Of a DNA stretch of 64,000 bases, positions 48,301-60,313 are shown piece after piece. Position numbers and translations under genes: made by a program. The stretch is from positions 52,140,006 to 52,204,005 of the forward strand of contig NC_085047.1 in the NCBI RefSeq assembly GCF_963662255.1. Direction: 5' to 3'. Positions within the stretch are counted from its first letter, which is position 1. Each line of letters starts with the position of its first letter. The stretch is from Cinclus cinclus. Lineage: Eukaryota; Chordata; Aves; Passeriformes; Cinclidae. The notes below the pieces were generated by a model that was given only the letters and a program-made list of their open reading frames with translations, did not search any database and was not told where the DNA came from.

Positions 48301-51300
48301 AAGAAAACTGGTTATTAAAAACATTTGATTTCAGTCCAATGTTTTTTATAATTTTATTTTGTCAACAGATGGGGGATATATTCCAAACACATAATGGCTT
48401 TATCACTTTTCAAATGCAACTGCTGCCAAATTTCTAACATTAGAGTCTTCTCTCAGCTGTAGCATTGTGAACAACAGAATAATTATATTGAGATTCACAA
48501 ATGTTTATGACATTTTAAATGTGAAAAATTTATTTACAATTAGTATATTTGCACTGGGGTGTAGGTGTTGTCTGGTAATAATTCAACAAGTATTGTCATC
48601 AAAGTAGAATGTTTTGGTGATAATTTTCATTAGGCAGAATGAGCTTTAAAAATGGCTGTTGACATTTGTTCTTAGTTAACTCTGATACAGAACTGTATAA
48701 AAGACCAAACACAATATATCACAATTTCTAGGGTTGGTTTGAATTACACTACTGACATTTTATTATATATGTTGTGTTGACCAGCTTTAAAAAATTTATG
48801 TAGTGTTTGTTTTGGAATGGAGGTAATTTCTGTGGCTATGGATTAGTAGTGCAGCTTGGCTTTTTCCCACTCTCTGTTACCCCAGGCTATAGCCAGAGAA
48901 TAATTTTTGTTTGATATTGCCAACTTGGAATTTATAGGTGCACAGCTCAAGCCACCAGTTGCCAGAGGCACTCATAAACCCTTCTTCCTAGCACAAACTA
49001 TCAATATATAACCTGATCAGGAGCGTGCACTGAAAGTAATGGCTCTTTGTTTCCTTCCAGCTGTAAAGTGCCATTGCTGGCCACACAGGATTTGGGTAAG
49101 ATGAAAGCAGTGATAGTTACTGTTCTCTGACAGAAGCCTCAACAATTTCAACCTCTGATATTCAACACAATGAAATAGCCTTACCTGGAGCTGTTCTACA
49201 GAGAAAATATGGCCAAAACTCACATTTAGTCTGAGTGAGACCAGAAGGGCTCAGTAGTCAGCGTCTAACATGAAACTCTAAGCAGAGGAGAGGTGACTGT
49301 GAAGGTCCTCCTCCTCTCTTCCCCCTCTGTTCAATCCAGGCATTTCTGGCAAAGTGGAATATTTTCTACAAATAATCAATTTTCAGAAATCTGACAAGTC
49401 TGGAAGAAACATCTTTTCATAGAGTAATTTTATCAGAGAAAGGAAGTGCAGAGTTGTGCCTGTAAAATGCTGATCTGAGATGTGAGGGAATCCTTAATTC
49501 AGAGCTTTTTTTAACTGTCAAGAGCAGTTTGAAGAAGACTGAGCAGGATCTGATGTCAGGGCAGGTACTGCAGAGACTCAGGCATGGAAAGAGTTCACCC
49601 TTTATCAAGAATGTTCAAAAGAGGATTTTATTACTTTCCAGTGGTAACAATAAGCCTTTCCTAAACCACAGGAGTTATTACCAAAAAAAAAAAATATTGA
49701 GTATTGGTCCTTTATTAATATCTGCCATGGGAAGACCTTTGCAATATCAATGAAAACTCAAGTAGGCTACAAAATTTATGCTGTATGGAGAGGAGGTTTT
49801 TAATAAAGGCATAAAAGGAGAATGGATGCTAGCATGACAAACATCTGCACAAGAACAAAGCAGGTGAAAACCATCTTCACCTGCCCAGGCCTACAAATGC
49901 TGTGTGTGCCCTTCCTGCCACAGAAACAGGACACTATAGGCTCAACTTTGACCATCTCCAAAGATTTAGCTAGAAATTTGGAAGAACTGAAAAATACTTC
50001 AGATTGTATAATGCAGGAGATCATAAAACCAGTAGGAGAGTTTGAAAATTGTTTAGATTTATGAGCTGACGGAAATTACTTAGATATCCACACAGTCAGA
50101 ATCTCTTCCATTTAGTCAAGCTGCTTAAAGATCAAAGTATTTGTATCAACTTTATCAACAGGCATAACGAGAAAAAAAAAGAATCCACAACATACAACAG
50201 ATGCTCCTTTGTCTGCCCTCAAATTGTCAAGAGTTAGCAACTTTCAGTGCTATTGGGCAGGGCACACACAACATACACGTGTAATATGGACGTGTAATGT
50301 GGTCCTGGGGAAAGGACTAACAAGCTTTTGGGTGGAACACCAAAAATGAGAAGAATTTCACACACCCTTGTTGACTTTTGTTCTTCATATTTATAAGTTT
50401 CATGCTACACATACCATTGTGTATAGAAGCTCTGAACATTGGGAAGTTTGCACATTTCCAACAGTGCTGGTTCTCGACAAGCATAATTAAAGTAATGCAG
50501 AAAATGAAATCAACAACTGATATGCCTACACATGAAATTCTACATCAGGTAATGAGAGTCCCACAAATTAGAATATCAGGAATGGCTCTATGTAACTTCA
50601 TGCCTGTCACTTCAAGATGGAATTTCCATATTTCCATTGTGGCTGTTCATTCTTTCATGCTTTGAACTGATAGTTCATGAAATAAGGACAAATCTGAGGG
50701 GATATTAGCAACCCATACTAAATCCTGTACCAATCTATATTTACTACGAACCCAATTCTTTTTTTTTTTTTTTTACAAGTAGTAGGGTGGGTCATCAGAT
50801 TTCTGGAAGCTGTTATTTCATATACAAGGTTTGCCTTTTAAACAACACAAAAACCATTATGCAGAAATATTGTGTGGAGAGCTAAGCTTGCACTCCAGGT
50901 AAATATTGCTGTTACCATCCATAGGCAATGGGGCTCCAGTGATTCCAAAAGAAAGACAAATGCAACCCTTATCCTGAGAAAACTACTCTCAAACACTTCT
51001 GTCTCAGAAAGACTAACTTTTCACAAGGCTGCAGCCTTCTACTTGTAGCTTCTCTCATTAAATTATTTCCCTTAACTATTTCTCAACTCACTCTCAACAC
51101 TCTCCCACTCCTTTATTTTACAGGGCAACCTAATGTGAGCAAGATGTTCAATATGTCTGGGCTGAGGCAGGACCAAAGTGAAAGCCACAGCGAGCTCAGC
51201 AGAAAGCAGAGAGAGAAAAGGTTATTTTAAAGAAGTGTTCAGCACAAAAATATCCTCCAGGACACTCATCACCTGTAAAAGATCTCCAGATGGAGAGAGT

Positions 51301-54300
51301 ACCCTCTTCTTCTCTTAGGAAAAAACTGGCTACCAGAGGATCCAGCTTTACTGTAGTAAAAACATTTAAATTCCCTCTGCCCATGGATATTACCTGGTTA
51401 CACAGGACACTACACGCAAGATCAAGAACCACACATTTTCTTTCTGAATTATGACGTACATTGCAATGTGTCTTTCAGGATTTTTTCCTAAATCCTTTCC
51501 CAGATATGCTGGGAATGGGCCTGCCTCCCATGCATCCACTGGGGTCATGGCCAGTTTCATTGTTCCCAGAGAAAGCAGCTGCTGAGGGAGAAAGGCAATG
51601 GGGGCTTTTCCCAAAGCCCAAAGACAGCTATGAACACCGAAGAAACATTTTGAAGTACAATCTGAAGTAGTACCCTATAGTATAGATTTATTGGAAGAAA
51701 TACTCTCCTAGATCTGAATGTTTTCACCTCCCTGGAGATGAACTTTAACTCAAGCTTTTTTTTTACAGAAGTGTCCTTTCAAATTGCAGAGAAGGAGAAG
51801 CCATTGACATTTTCCTTTCTGCTCACTCAGCTTTCAGTCTGGGGCAGACATGGGACAGCCTTACCAAAATCAGACTATTTTTAGCTGGTTCAGGCATGGT
51901 TATATGGGCTGCAGCTACATTTATGATTTCTATTCATATACACCCTCCAAGAATAATTCTTCACATTACTGTGTCACTTTTTCACACTGACAGTACTTTG
52001 CAGTACAGGGGCACCTTCAACATAAGAACTGTAAAGTACTCTACAGTACCTGGCTGCTTATGAATTAAGTCTTGCATGTGCTGGCAAGCAATTCCTGTAG
52101 TGAATTAAATACCCTTTCCAAGACCCTAAATAAATTAATGAGACTGCAGAAATAATCTCTAATATGTGGGATCTCTTGTCCCCTCAGCCCTCTTCCTCCC
52201 TTCACAAATGTATGATGCAGTGTTGATTATTGCCTGTATTAAGACAAATTACATTTAGTAGACCTGAAGTTGTACACATTTTTAAAGCAGACTGGCTCTG
52301 TGTCCCTGTGTCAAGAAACTGTTCTATGCAGGCAATAGTTCACAATTATTGCTTACTTCTTTGCTTTCTTTTTAAAAAGAAAGCTTCCCTGTAAAACTTG
52401 GGATACAATAAAAATGAAGATGAAGGAAACAAAAGGTTTTTCAAATGGTGAAACCAGTCAGAACCCTGATTAATGGGAAGAATCCCAGCAGAATTGAATT
52501 CTTTGATTCTCACATTTCTCTATTAAGAGAGACTTCCCAGGAAGCTCATTCTCACATCAGCAGTGTACCCGATATCCAGGGAGTAAATGAGCAGGAACTC
52601 ACCGCAGTGCCAGACTTCTATCAGCCATTAGAGCAGCAAAGATTTACAGCATGAGGCTGCGTAATAAACCATACTTATGGTGATAAATCAATTCTCAGAA
52701 GAGAGAGAAGAATGTGCTCCTATGGGCTGATGTGGTTAAAGCACAGGAGTGGACACCAAAAAAAGAGAGCCTTGTGCAAAATGTAGATATACCACGATGA
52801 TGCTGCTGTGTGAGCTCTGCCAATTCATAAAGCATTTTCCTGCTCTATCTTTCAATAATGATATTTCCTTTTCTCTCAAGTATTCATGCCTGTGAAGGGC
52901 TCTGGCATTCTTAAGTAGGAGGTGCTGAAGAAGCACAGTTTTTCAATCATTTTATGAATAGGCAAAAAATGTTTAAAAGGCATTTCAGTGTTTTACAGGA
53001 CTGGAACATGGCTGGTGAGAAATATACATTTCTGGGTGGAAGCATAACAATTATGTTTTAATGCAGAATGGTTTAAAGGTGAAAAGAGCACAATGTGACT
53101 CCTTTCAAGTTATGTGATAAGCTGGAACCACACATCTGCAAGAGACTTAACAGGAATAAAGCAAGCATCATGATAATGGATCTTAATCAACTATCATGGA
53201 CTCACCAGCATATTCTACCCTCCTTAAAAAGGGGAGAAATAACCTTAAATAGGACCAGCATTTCAGGCCCATATTAAAGAAACTTTTCAGCAAGCAGCAA
53301 AACCATTTATTCTCACTGATGAAAATGCAGATCTCATTTACCAGACATGCAAGAGACAAATTTGAATAATGGGAAATATTTGTTTAATATCTTCAAGTGT
53401 CTTCAATTTGTCCTTGGGAATAGACAATGGAGAAAGAAGCAGAAGGGGCCCAGGTGTGACTCAGTTTCCACAACTAAGATGCCACATCTGCAGCAGAGAT
53501 AATTGTTCTCAGTTCCCTTTACTGACAAAGGAGATAAACAAGAGTTTCAAGATCACAATTCCTCTTGTTCTAAGGCAAACACTTCAAATAGATATCTGCT
53601 GGTTTAAACTGCTTATTTCTCTCTTTGTCTATAGAGAGAGTTCAGAGTGATTAACTCAATAAGTAGAAACAGTTTAAGATGGTATGGGGAATCTCATCCC
53701 AAAATTCATACCAGGATGAATTTTCTCTTCCAGATGTCCTACCACAATTGTACCTGTCTCAATGCTGTGGTAATTCTTAACAGAAATTAAGATGAAGAAT
53801 AACCTCACCTATCTAAAAAAAGGACATTTAAGAATGATGCTTTGACCTCAGAATAGTTTTATACATTTCCATGTACTATTATTTCCATGCTCCTATTCCA
53901 AGCATAAGCCAAAATTGATTGTGAAAATGGTCTTTTGCTTTCTTTGCACCCAGCTGTTCACACACCTGCATAAGAGCCCCTGCTTTGCATCTGAATTCTA
54001 ACTGCATCTGAAACCCTAAGGGATCTGAAATTTGGAAGTGTCTGTTGTAAAAACAACATCCCTGGGAAAACTGCAAAGCTCCTTCCAATGTTAGCTATGA
54101 AATAATGCTTGGTTAACAGTGAAATTAACAAAACTTGCTGGTATTTTGGCAAACTTTAAATTTTCAGATTCAAAAATAGGACTGAGTGTATACTAACAAG
54201 CAAGTCGGTGGCCAGGACTAGAAAGCATATTGCATCCTGCTGTTGATAAAATGCAGCACCACCTTAGGAGAAGGATTGCATGAACTAAATATTTTTACAA

Positions 54301-55630
54301 GAGATAGCAAGACAGGTCCATGGAGCTTAGTGACATTAAATGCTAAAATAATATAAATATTTAACAACCTCTGCTTGTAAGAAAATTCAGTCCACATGAA
54401 ACATAAATTAGGATAGTGTATCAAGAGCCTATTCCAGTATTAGCATTAATGAGATCTAAACTGGCCAGCCACAGCCAAAATAACAAAATAGTTGCTAGAA
54501 AACAGCAGCTAATCTATCTGCCATGCTGTCTTCAGATGTCTTATGAAGGTCTGAGTCCAAGCTGCAGTCAGTGATACTTACCTTAAAGTCAGAGAAGATT
54601 AGTAAGTCAAGTGTCCTAGTCGACAGTACTGGGTTGAAAGATAAAGTGGAATTCATTTAATCTGTTAGTCAGGATTCTAACATTCAAATGCCCTATCCTG
54701 AAGCTTTTTCTGACTGACATTGCATTGAATGATAAAGTTAATATCAGTTGACGGTTTGCCAGAAGCCATTAATATTAACTCTCAGTTTTGTTTCAGGGCT
54801 TGTTAATTTTGTTGTGGCCTTATAAGACAAAGAATCCAAGTAAAGAATCACCATGTTCCCTATTCTTTCTTTTTTTTTTTTCTTTTAGTAAAACTTTCTC
54901 CTCACACTTTTTTTTTTTTTTTTAAGAAGCCAAAAATGAAACTAGACCTTTATTCATACAATACTCTGCACTGATCCTGGATTTATTTTTGAAAGTTGGT
55001 AAACTCTCTTTTCAATTTAAATTGATTAAATAGGTACAGCTGAGTAAATGGACAGAGTTAGGCTGTAAGTCATGTGTTTTCACTTTTAAATTACACATAG
55101 AAGAACACAGAGAAAATAAGCAAAGAAGAAAAAGTGTACAGAGAAGAGTTCACTATTTTCAGGATTTAAAAAATGAAATTACATACAAGATTATTAGATT
55201 GCTGCCACACTTTGCTCTCACACAGGAGATGCTGTGATCGCCATGGCTGACTTATTCACACCAGTGGCCTGGGATGCAGAGCATGCATCTCACTAAGTAA
55301 CATTTTTATGTCCTTTGGAAGGATTCTGCATCTCATGTTACATCAGTTAGATGGATTTTCACAGTTTGTTGGCCATAACAGGGAGCAGATACACAGAAAA
55401 TCACTACCAAAATGCAGCTGAAATCCTTCCCTAATTAAGTGCTTCTTTCCTCTTAGAAATAAAGAATATCTCCAGTCCTATGCAGGATTCAGCATCTGGA
55501 AGTCTTCAGAGAAGGAATTTGGTAATTCTAGTTAATTCTAATATTTCTCTACCAAAACCATGTTTTGCACTCTAAGCCAGTTCCTTTGAGAACATGAAAT
55601 AGTAAAGGTACTGTGATAAACTTAATGGTT

Positions 55631-55713
55631 AAAAAAAAAACCCAAAAAACCAAAAAGCAAAAAAACCCAACCCAACCAAACACACACACACCAAAAAAAA
55701 AAAAAAAAAAAAA
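55631..55713 (+). repeat. A-rich low-complexity tract with (CA)n
   Basis: Poly-A runs broken by C's, a short CA repeat (55678-55692) and a run of about 21 A's at the end. No retrogene body is recognisable to its left, so I do not call it a poly-A tail. Confidence 0.85.
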
Positions 55714-55973
55714 TCCAAACCAGATAGCCCACAATAACAACAAAAACCACCCGGAGAAAATTTTTTTTTACTCAAAAGGGATTCAATGCAGTTTTTGTTA
55801 AATTATGAAGAGTGCAACAGGCATTATTTTCTTAATATTGGATTCCCCCATGGATATTTGGAAATATTAAATATATAGAAATCTTTATGCATATGTAATA
55901 GAAAAGGAAATTTTTTTAAATATTCAAAAACCAGTATATTGGCTTTGTGGAACCTGGAAACAAACAGATGTCT

Positions 55974-56006
55974 ACCTATTCTTGAAAATAACCTATTCTT
56001 GAAAAA
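55974..56006. repeat. Tandem duplication of a 17-base unit
   Basis: ACCTATTCTTGAAAAT at 55974-55989 and ACCTATTCTTGAAAAA at 55991-56006. A simple local duplication. Confidence 0.85.
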
Positions 56007-56930
56007 ATATGTGCTTTTCTGCTTGAAAGAACCTACGTAGCCTAACTTGCAAATAATTTTTGCCACCTCTGAAAGAGACTGGAAATAGCTTCTCTATCTT
56101 CCCTAAAAGCCGTTGAAGGTACTTGTACAAAATACAAACGTACTTCTTTCCTTAATATTTATGCAATGTTATTAAGCCAAACTATTTTATTGCTTCTCTT
56201 TATTTAATGTCTCAGTGTTGCAGTACTTAGAATCTCTCTGTAATAGGAATTTAATCCACTTTCACCAGAGATTTTCTACAGTACTTACAGTAACCCTTGT
56301 TGAATTATTTTCATCCACATTCCACATGAATGCTTTCCCTTTCCTGCTTGTTTGCTCTAGGCAAACACAGGACACAGACTTACACTGTGAGATCCAGTTC
56401 TCAATTTTATTTAATGGCTCAAACATATTTTCCATATTATGTTGTTCTTTATATCTCAATATTTGGTCATAGATTCAGCCACAGATCCAATCACTACATG
56501 ACAGAAGTGATATCATATATCTGAACCACTTCCAACACATACAGATAAAATGCTGCTAAAAATATTTTTTTTTTTTGCACAGGGAAATTCTTCAAGTAAG
56601 AAAATGGGGAGGGTCCTTCCCATTACATGTAGCAGAAGCGCAGGATGCTGTCAGGCATTGTATTTTATCGTGTATGGTTTCACACTCTCAAGCCTCTGAA
56701 ATCCCAGTTAGAAGACTGGCAGCACCATTCTCAAAGCAAATATTGTGCTGTTTCTGACTTGCAAAAGTGAAGCCTCTACTGTGCTATGAGTAAGAGGTGG
56801 TAGTTCCACGCTTTGTAACAGGGATGCAAAGGAAACTGCTTGCTAAATTCACAGGGGAGCTGCTCTGTGATCCTTCAAGCTCCCAAAAGAGAAGGGGTGC
56901 CAGACAATAGCTATATTCATTGAGCAACAA

Positions 56931-57023
56931 AGCTAGTGAAGGGTCTAGAACTCCTATGAGGAGCAGCTGAGGAAGCTGGGGTTGTTTAGCCTGGAAGAAA
57001 GGAAGTTCAGGAGGGACCTTGAG
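56931..57023 (+). repeat. CR1 LINE fragment
   Basis: Matches the mid-3' part of avian CR1 by eye: agggtctagaactcctatga, ggagcagctgaggaagctgg, ttgtttagcctggaagaaa, aggagggacctt. It ends abruptly on both sides and has no CR1 tail. Confidence 0.75.
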
Positions 57024-59639
57024 TACACAGGTTTTACTTGAATTGGAAACTGGAGACACATAGAGACTATCTCAGTATAAGACTTCCTATGACAATCAGA
57101 GGAAGTGCCTAAAGTGGAACCAGCTTATTTGGAATTAATGGGAAAATTAAATACATTTTATAGACAAAAAAAAAATATAAATTTTAGCAGCAGAACTGGA
57201 GAGACAAAATAAACATTCTTTAGAAAAACTGTGCCCAGGACAACCAGTGAGAAGCTTAGACAATGTGACAAAGAGAATTAAGGGAAGCGATGGGAGAACT
57301 ACAGCTTGTGCACATGACCTTCACATAACATTAAAACCACACAAACCAATATGCAAGTCCCATGTCTGTACATTTCCTTGCTTGGTTGTCAGGGCAGCTC
57401 AAACTTCAAACTGCACCTAAGGAGGAGCTCGACTTCTACCTATAGCACTGAGAGGTGCTTCAGTGGGTCCACCCCACAGATAATTCTTGTGAGTCAGTCC
57501 ATTAGGCCTGACCATATGAACAAGAATGGCACTAAAAGTGCTGCCATGGTACATTTCTCAGTGCTGCTCTGTGCAGTTGACACCTGAGGTCAAGCTTGCT
57601 CAGCCATTGCAGCAGCCATGTCAGCCTTGAGCTTCAGGTCAGCTCTGGCTCCACAAAGCTTGCAGGCAGTCCACAGAGCTCAGGCTGTGAATTACTCCCC
57701 TGTGTGGCTTCTGCAAGGTGTCATACATGGATTTCACTTTCTTCTGCTACACCAACACGAAAGCTGCTGTTTGAATTTACCCATCATACCCTTTTTTAAC
57801 CCATGTCTCAGGCTCTAACAATTGTCAACTACCATTTTGTCCTTTCATTTCACATTATCAATTTACTTTTGATTGTTAATCACAGCAAAAGGTCACATAG
57901 GATGGAGCATTGCTGGCTGAAAAAGTAGGTGGAAAATACTGAAAATACCACCAAGGTATAGCTGATTAAACTTTCCAACTCTGTCATTTTCTGCATAGGA
58001 ATATCCCTTTGCTGAACCTAGATTTTGCTAAAATCAAATCAGTTTTCAGCTAGTGAAAGTTGGTTTTTATTCATAGCACCTGAAGACTTTTTAAAAGGTT
58101 CACCCAGCAGGAATTTCTGGGCAACAGTCTGGGGCAATTTTTCAGTAGCTCTCCTTGGCAGAAAGATGTCAAGGCCATTAGAACTCAGAGTACTGCATTA
58201 GTCTGTGCATCCACACTTAGTCAGTACTGAACATGGTAAACAACTGAATGAATATACCAGTAAGCAGAATTAATTTTTAGCCACTTTTACAGGAAAACAC
58301 TGTGAAGTTTCAAACATGGTCTTCCCAATTTTAAATTTGACTCCAGGATTCGTTATGTGAATTGAGAAAGTAAACAGTCTGGTTTTTATAGAGAAAGAGC
58401 AATAAAAACTCAAATTTGCTATCTCGTTTTACATTAAGAAAACTTTGCAAGTGAAAAAGATTGAAAATATCAACTCCTTATTCTAAAATTTCATCTCTCC
58501 ATTCCATTTCTCCATGTTTTGCCCTGCATTAATTAAAACACTGACAATAGTATATTTTTCCTTGTCACATACTTCATTTTGCATGCTCCATTTTACACAG
58601 GTATCAGGGACTTGAAAAGGGTGAGTTACAGGGAAGGGATAATTACACTACTTTATCTAAATAGGAGAAATCATTCAAAGAGCAACAGTGAACTATGGAA
58701 GATACTTATTATCTCTCTTTACATCTCAAAATTTCTTCACACACGAGATTGTAAAAGCACAATAGACAGAGATGAGCAGATCAAGCAAGGAGAGAAATAT
58801 GCATTGGGACCAAGAAATTGCTTGTTCTTATGCCATAGGAAAAAGGGATTGCAAGATCTCTCTGATGCTTCAGATAGCCCAACTATTTTCTACTCTTGTC
58901 AATACGTTTAAAATACAAGACTTATGGTGATCCATTCTGAGATGGAGCTTATCTTGGCAGTGCAGTCAAGGGAAGATTAAATCAGAACAATGACCTAGGG
59001 AGAGACAGTTTCTCAAGAAATAAAAAAGAAAATCGTAACAGAAAAAAAAATAAATCGTACAGACATTGAGAAGATGCTCAAAAGGAAAATGCTGTACCCT
59101 CCTCTCTGCTGCCCATGATATGGACATCTCAGGAGGTGCGTGGAACAGGACTGAAAATATTTAGTTCCCCATCTGAGAATACACAAAGCTGAGTGTTTAG
59201 GTCCTCTGTATTTGAGAAGCCAAACACAAAAGCTGGCAGTTGAGTGTGGCTCTGTTGAGCACAGAGGCCTTGCAGAGAGCAGCATGATGACAGCAGGTAC
59301 AAGTCCCTTTCCCACCTTAAGCATTACAAAGAGGTGGCCTTCCCCAGTGCCACTTCCTCTCTTCCTCATGATAATGCACCATTAGCAATGAGACTTGTGT
59401 CTGTAGCTGTGTGCATTTGCACAGATATGTGTTTTCGGCTCATTCCTAGTAATGCCTGTTGGTTCATGAGTATCAAAAATAGATTCCACTAGGGAAATTA
59501 CACTCATGTGCTTTAGTCTTGGCGTTTGAGGATTCAGTAACAACTCCTCAGTGATACATTTTTTGTTTTGCACCTAGCCTGTGCTCCAGGGCACCTAGAC
59601 AAGAAAATAATTGTAGTTTGAAAACTGCTTAGTCCGTGG
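57024..59639. other. Intergenic DNA between two CR1 fragments
   Basis: 2.6 kb of non-coding sequence. No recognised gene or repeat family; slightly GC-richer near 57350-57720. Confidence 0.7.
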
Positions 59640-60313
59640 TAGCACAGCAGCCAATACCAGTCTGAAAACTGGCAAAACAAACTGGGCAGCCAAAAGAGCC
59701 AACCATATCCTGGGTGCATCAAGCACAACAATGCCAGCTGCTCGAGGGGGGTGGTTTCTCGGCTTTGCTCCTCTCTGGTGTGGCATCACCTCGAGAATTA
59801 GGTGTCATTTTAGGTGCCACAATATAAGGGTATCAAGCTATCAAAGTGTGTCCAGGGGAGGGTGCCCAAGATGGGGAAAGGCCTTGAGGGCAAGACTTAT
59901 GGGGAGCAGGAACATCCCTTGGGTAGTTCAGCTGGGATGATAGAAGTCTGAGGGGTGACCATATAGCTGAGCAGTGATCTCACTCCACACTACACCTTCC
60001 TCCAGGGGGGCAGAGGAGGGGGAAGGTGCTGATCTCCTCTCCGTGGTGACCAGCAACAGGACATGAGGAAAGGGAATGAAGTCAGAGGAAGTTCAGACTG
60101 GACATTAGGAAAACGTTTTTCACTGAGAGGATGGTCAGTCAGTCACTAAGGGCAGACTCCCCAAGGAAGTGGTCGCAGCAACAGTAGCAATTAAAGGAAA
60201 GCCTGGATGATGCTTTTAGTTATATGGTTTAGTCTTCCTGCTAGTGGTCAGGAAGTTGGACACAATGATCCTTATGGGTCCCTTCCAACTCAAGATATTC
60301 TATGATCCTATGA
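59640..60313 (+). repeat. CR1 LINE 3' fragment with intact tail
   Basis: Longest CR1 copy in the window. Recognisable blocks in order: ggcagccaaaagagccaacc with tatcctggg, gtgtggcatcacctcgag, gggtgcccaagatggggaaa, ttgagggcaagacttatggg, ctggacattaggaaaacg-ttttcac, aaggaagtggtcgcag, gggtcccttccaact and a tail ending ttctatgatcctatga. It is 5'-truncated with no intact reverse-transcriptase frame; the 65-69 codon frames over it are decayed element sequence or chance. Confidence 0.9.

Larger units (their letters stand above)
40230..56930. other. Intergenic DNA downstream of NBEA, first part
   Basis: AT-rich non-coding sequence. I see the trinucleotide repeats at 41.4 kb, a T/G-run at 42.35 kb, an A-rich tract at 55.6 kb, scattered poly-A/T runs (for example near 49681, 50759, 54909), and AT-rich blocks that may be conserved elements. 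The open frames here (60-100 codons) have no recognisable protein domain and I treat them as chance. Confidence 0.75.

Noticed and set aside
55631..55713. Poly-A tail of a processed retrocopy
   Set aside because: No gene body, no target-site duplication and C-interrupted A-runs; low-complexity sequence explains it.
55549..55801. Frames rich in Phe/Trp/Gly or Lys/Asn/Pro
   Set aside because: They translate the A-rich tract on either strand.
59013..59369. 118-codon - strand frame
   Set aside because: Intergenic, no domain, low-complexity ends, and no supporting splice or poly-A context on that strand.
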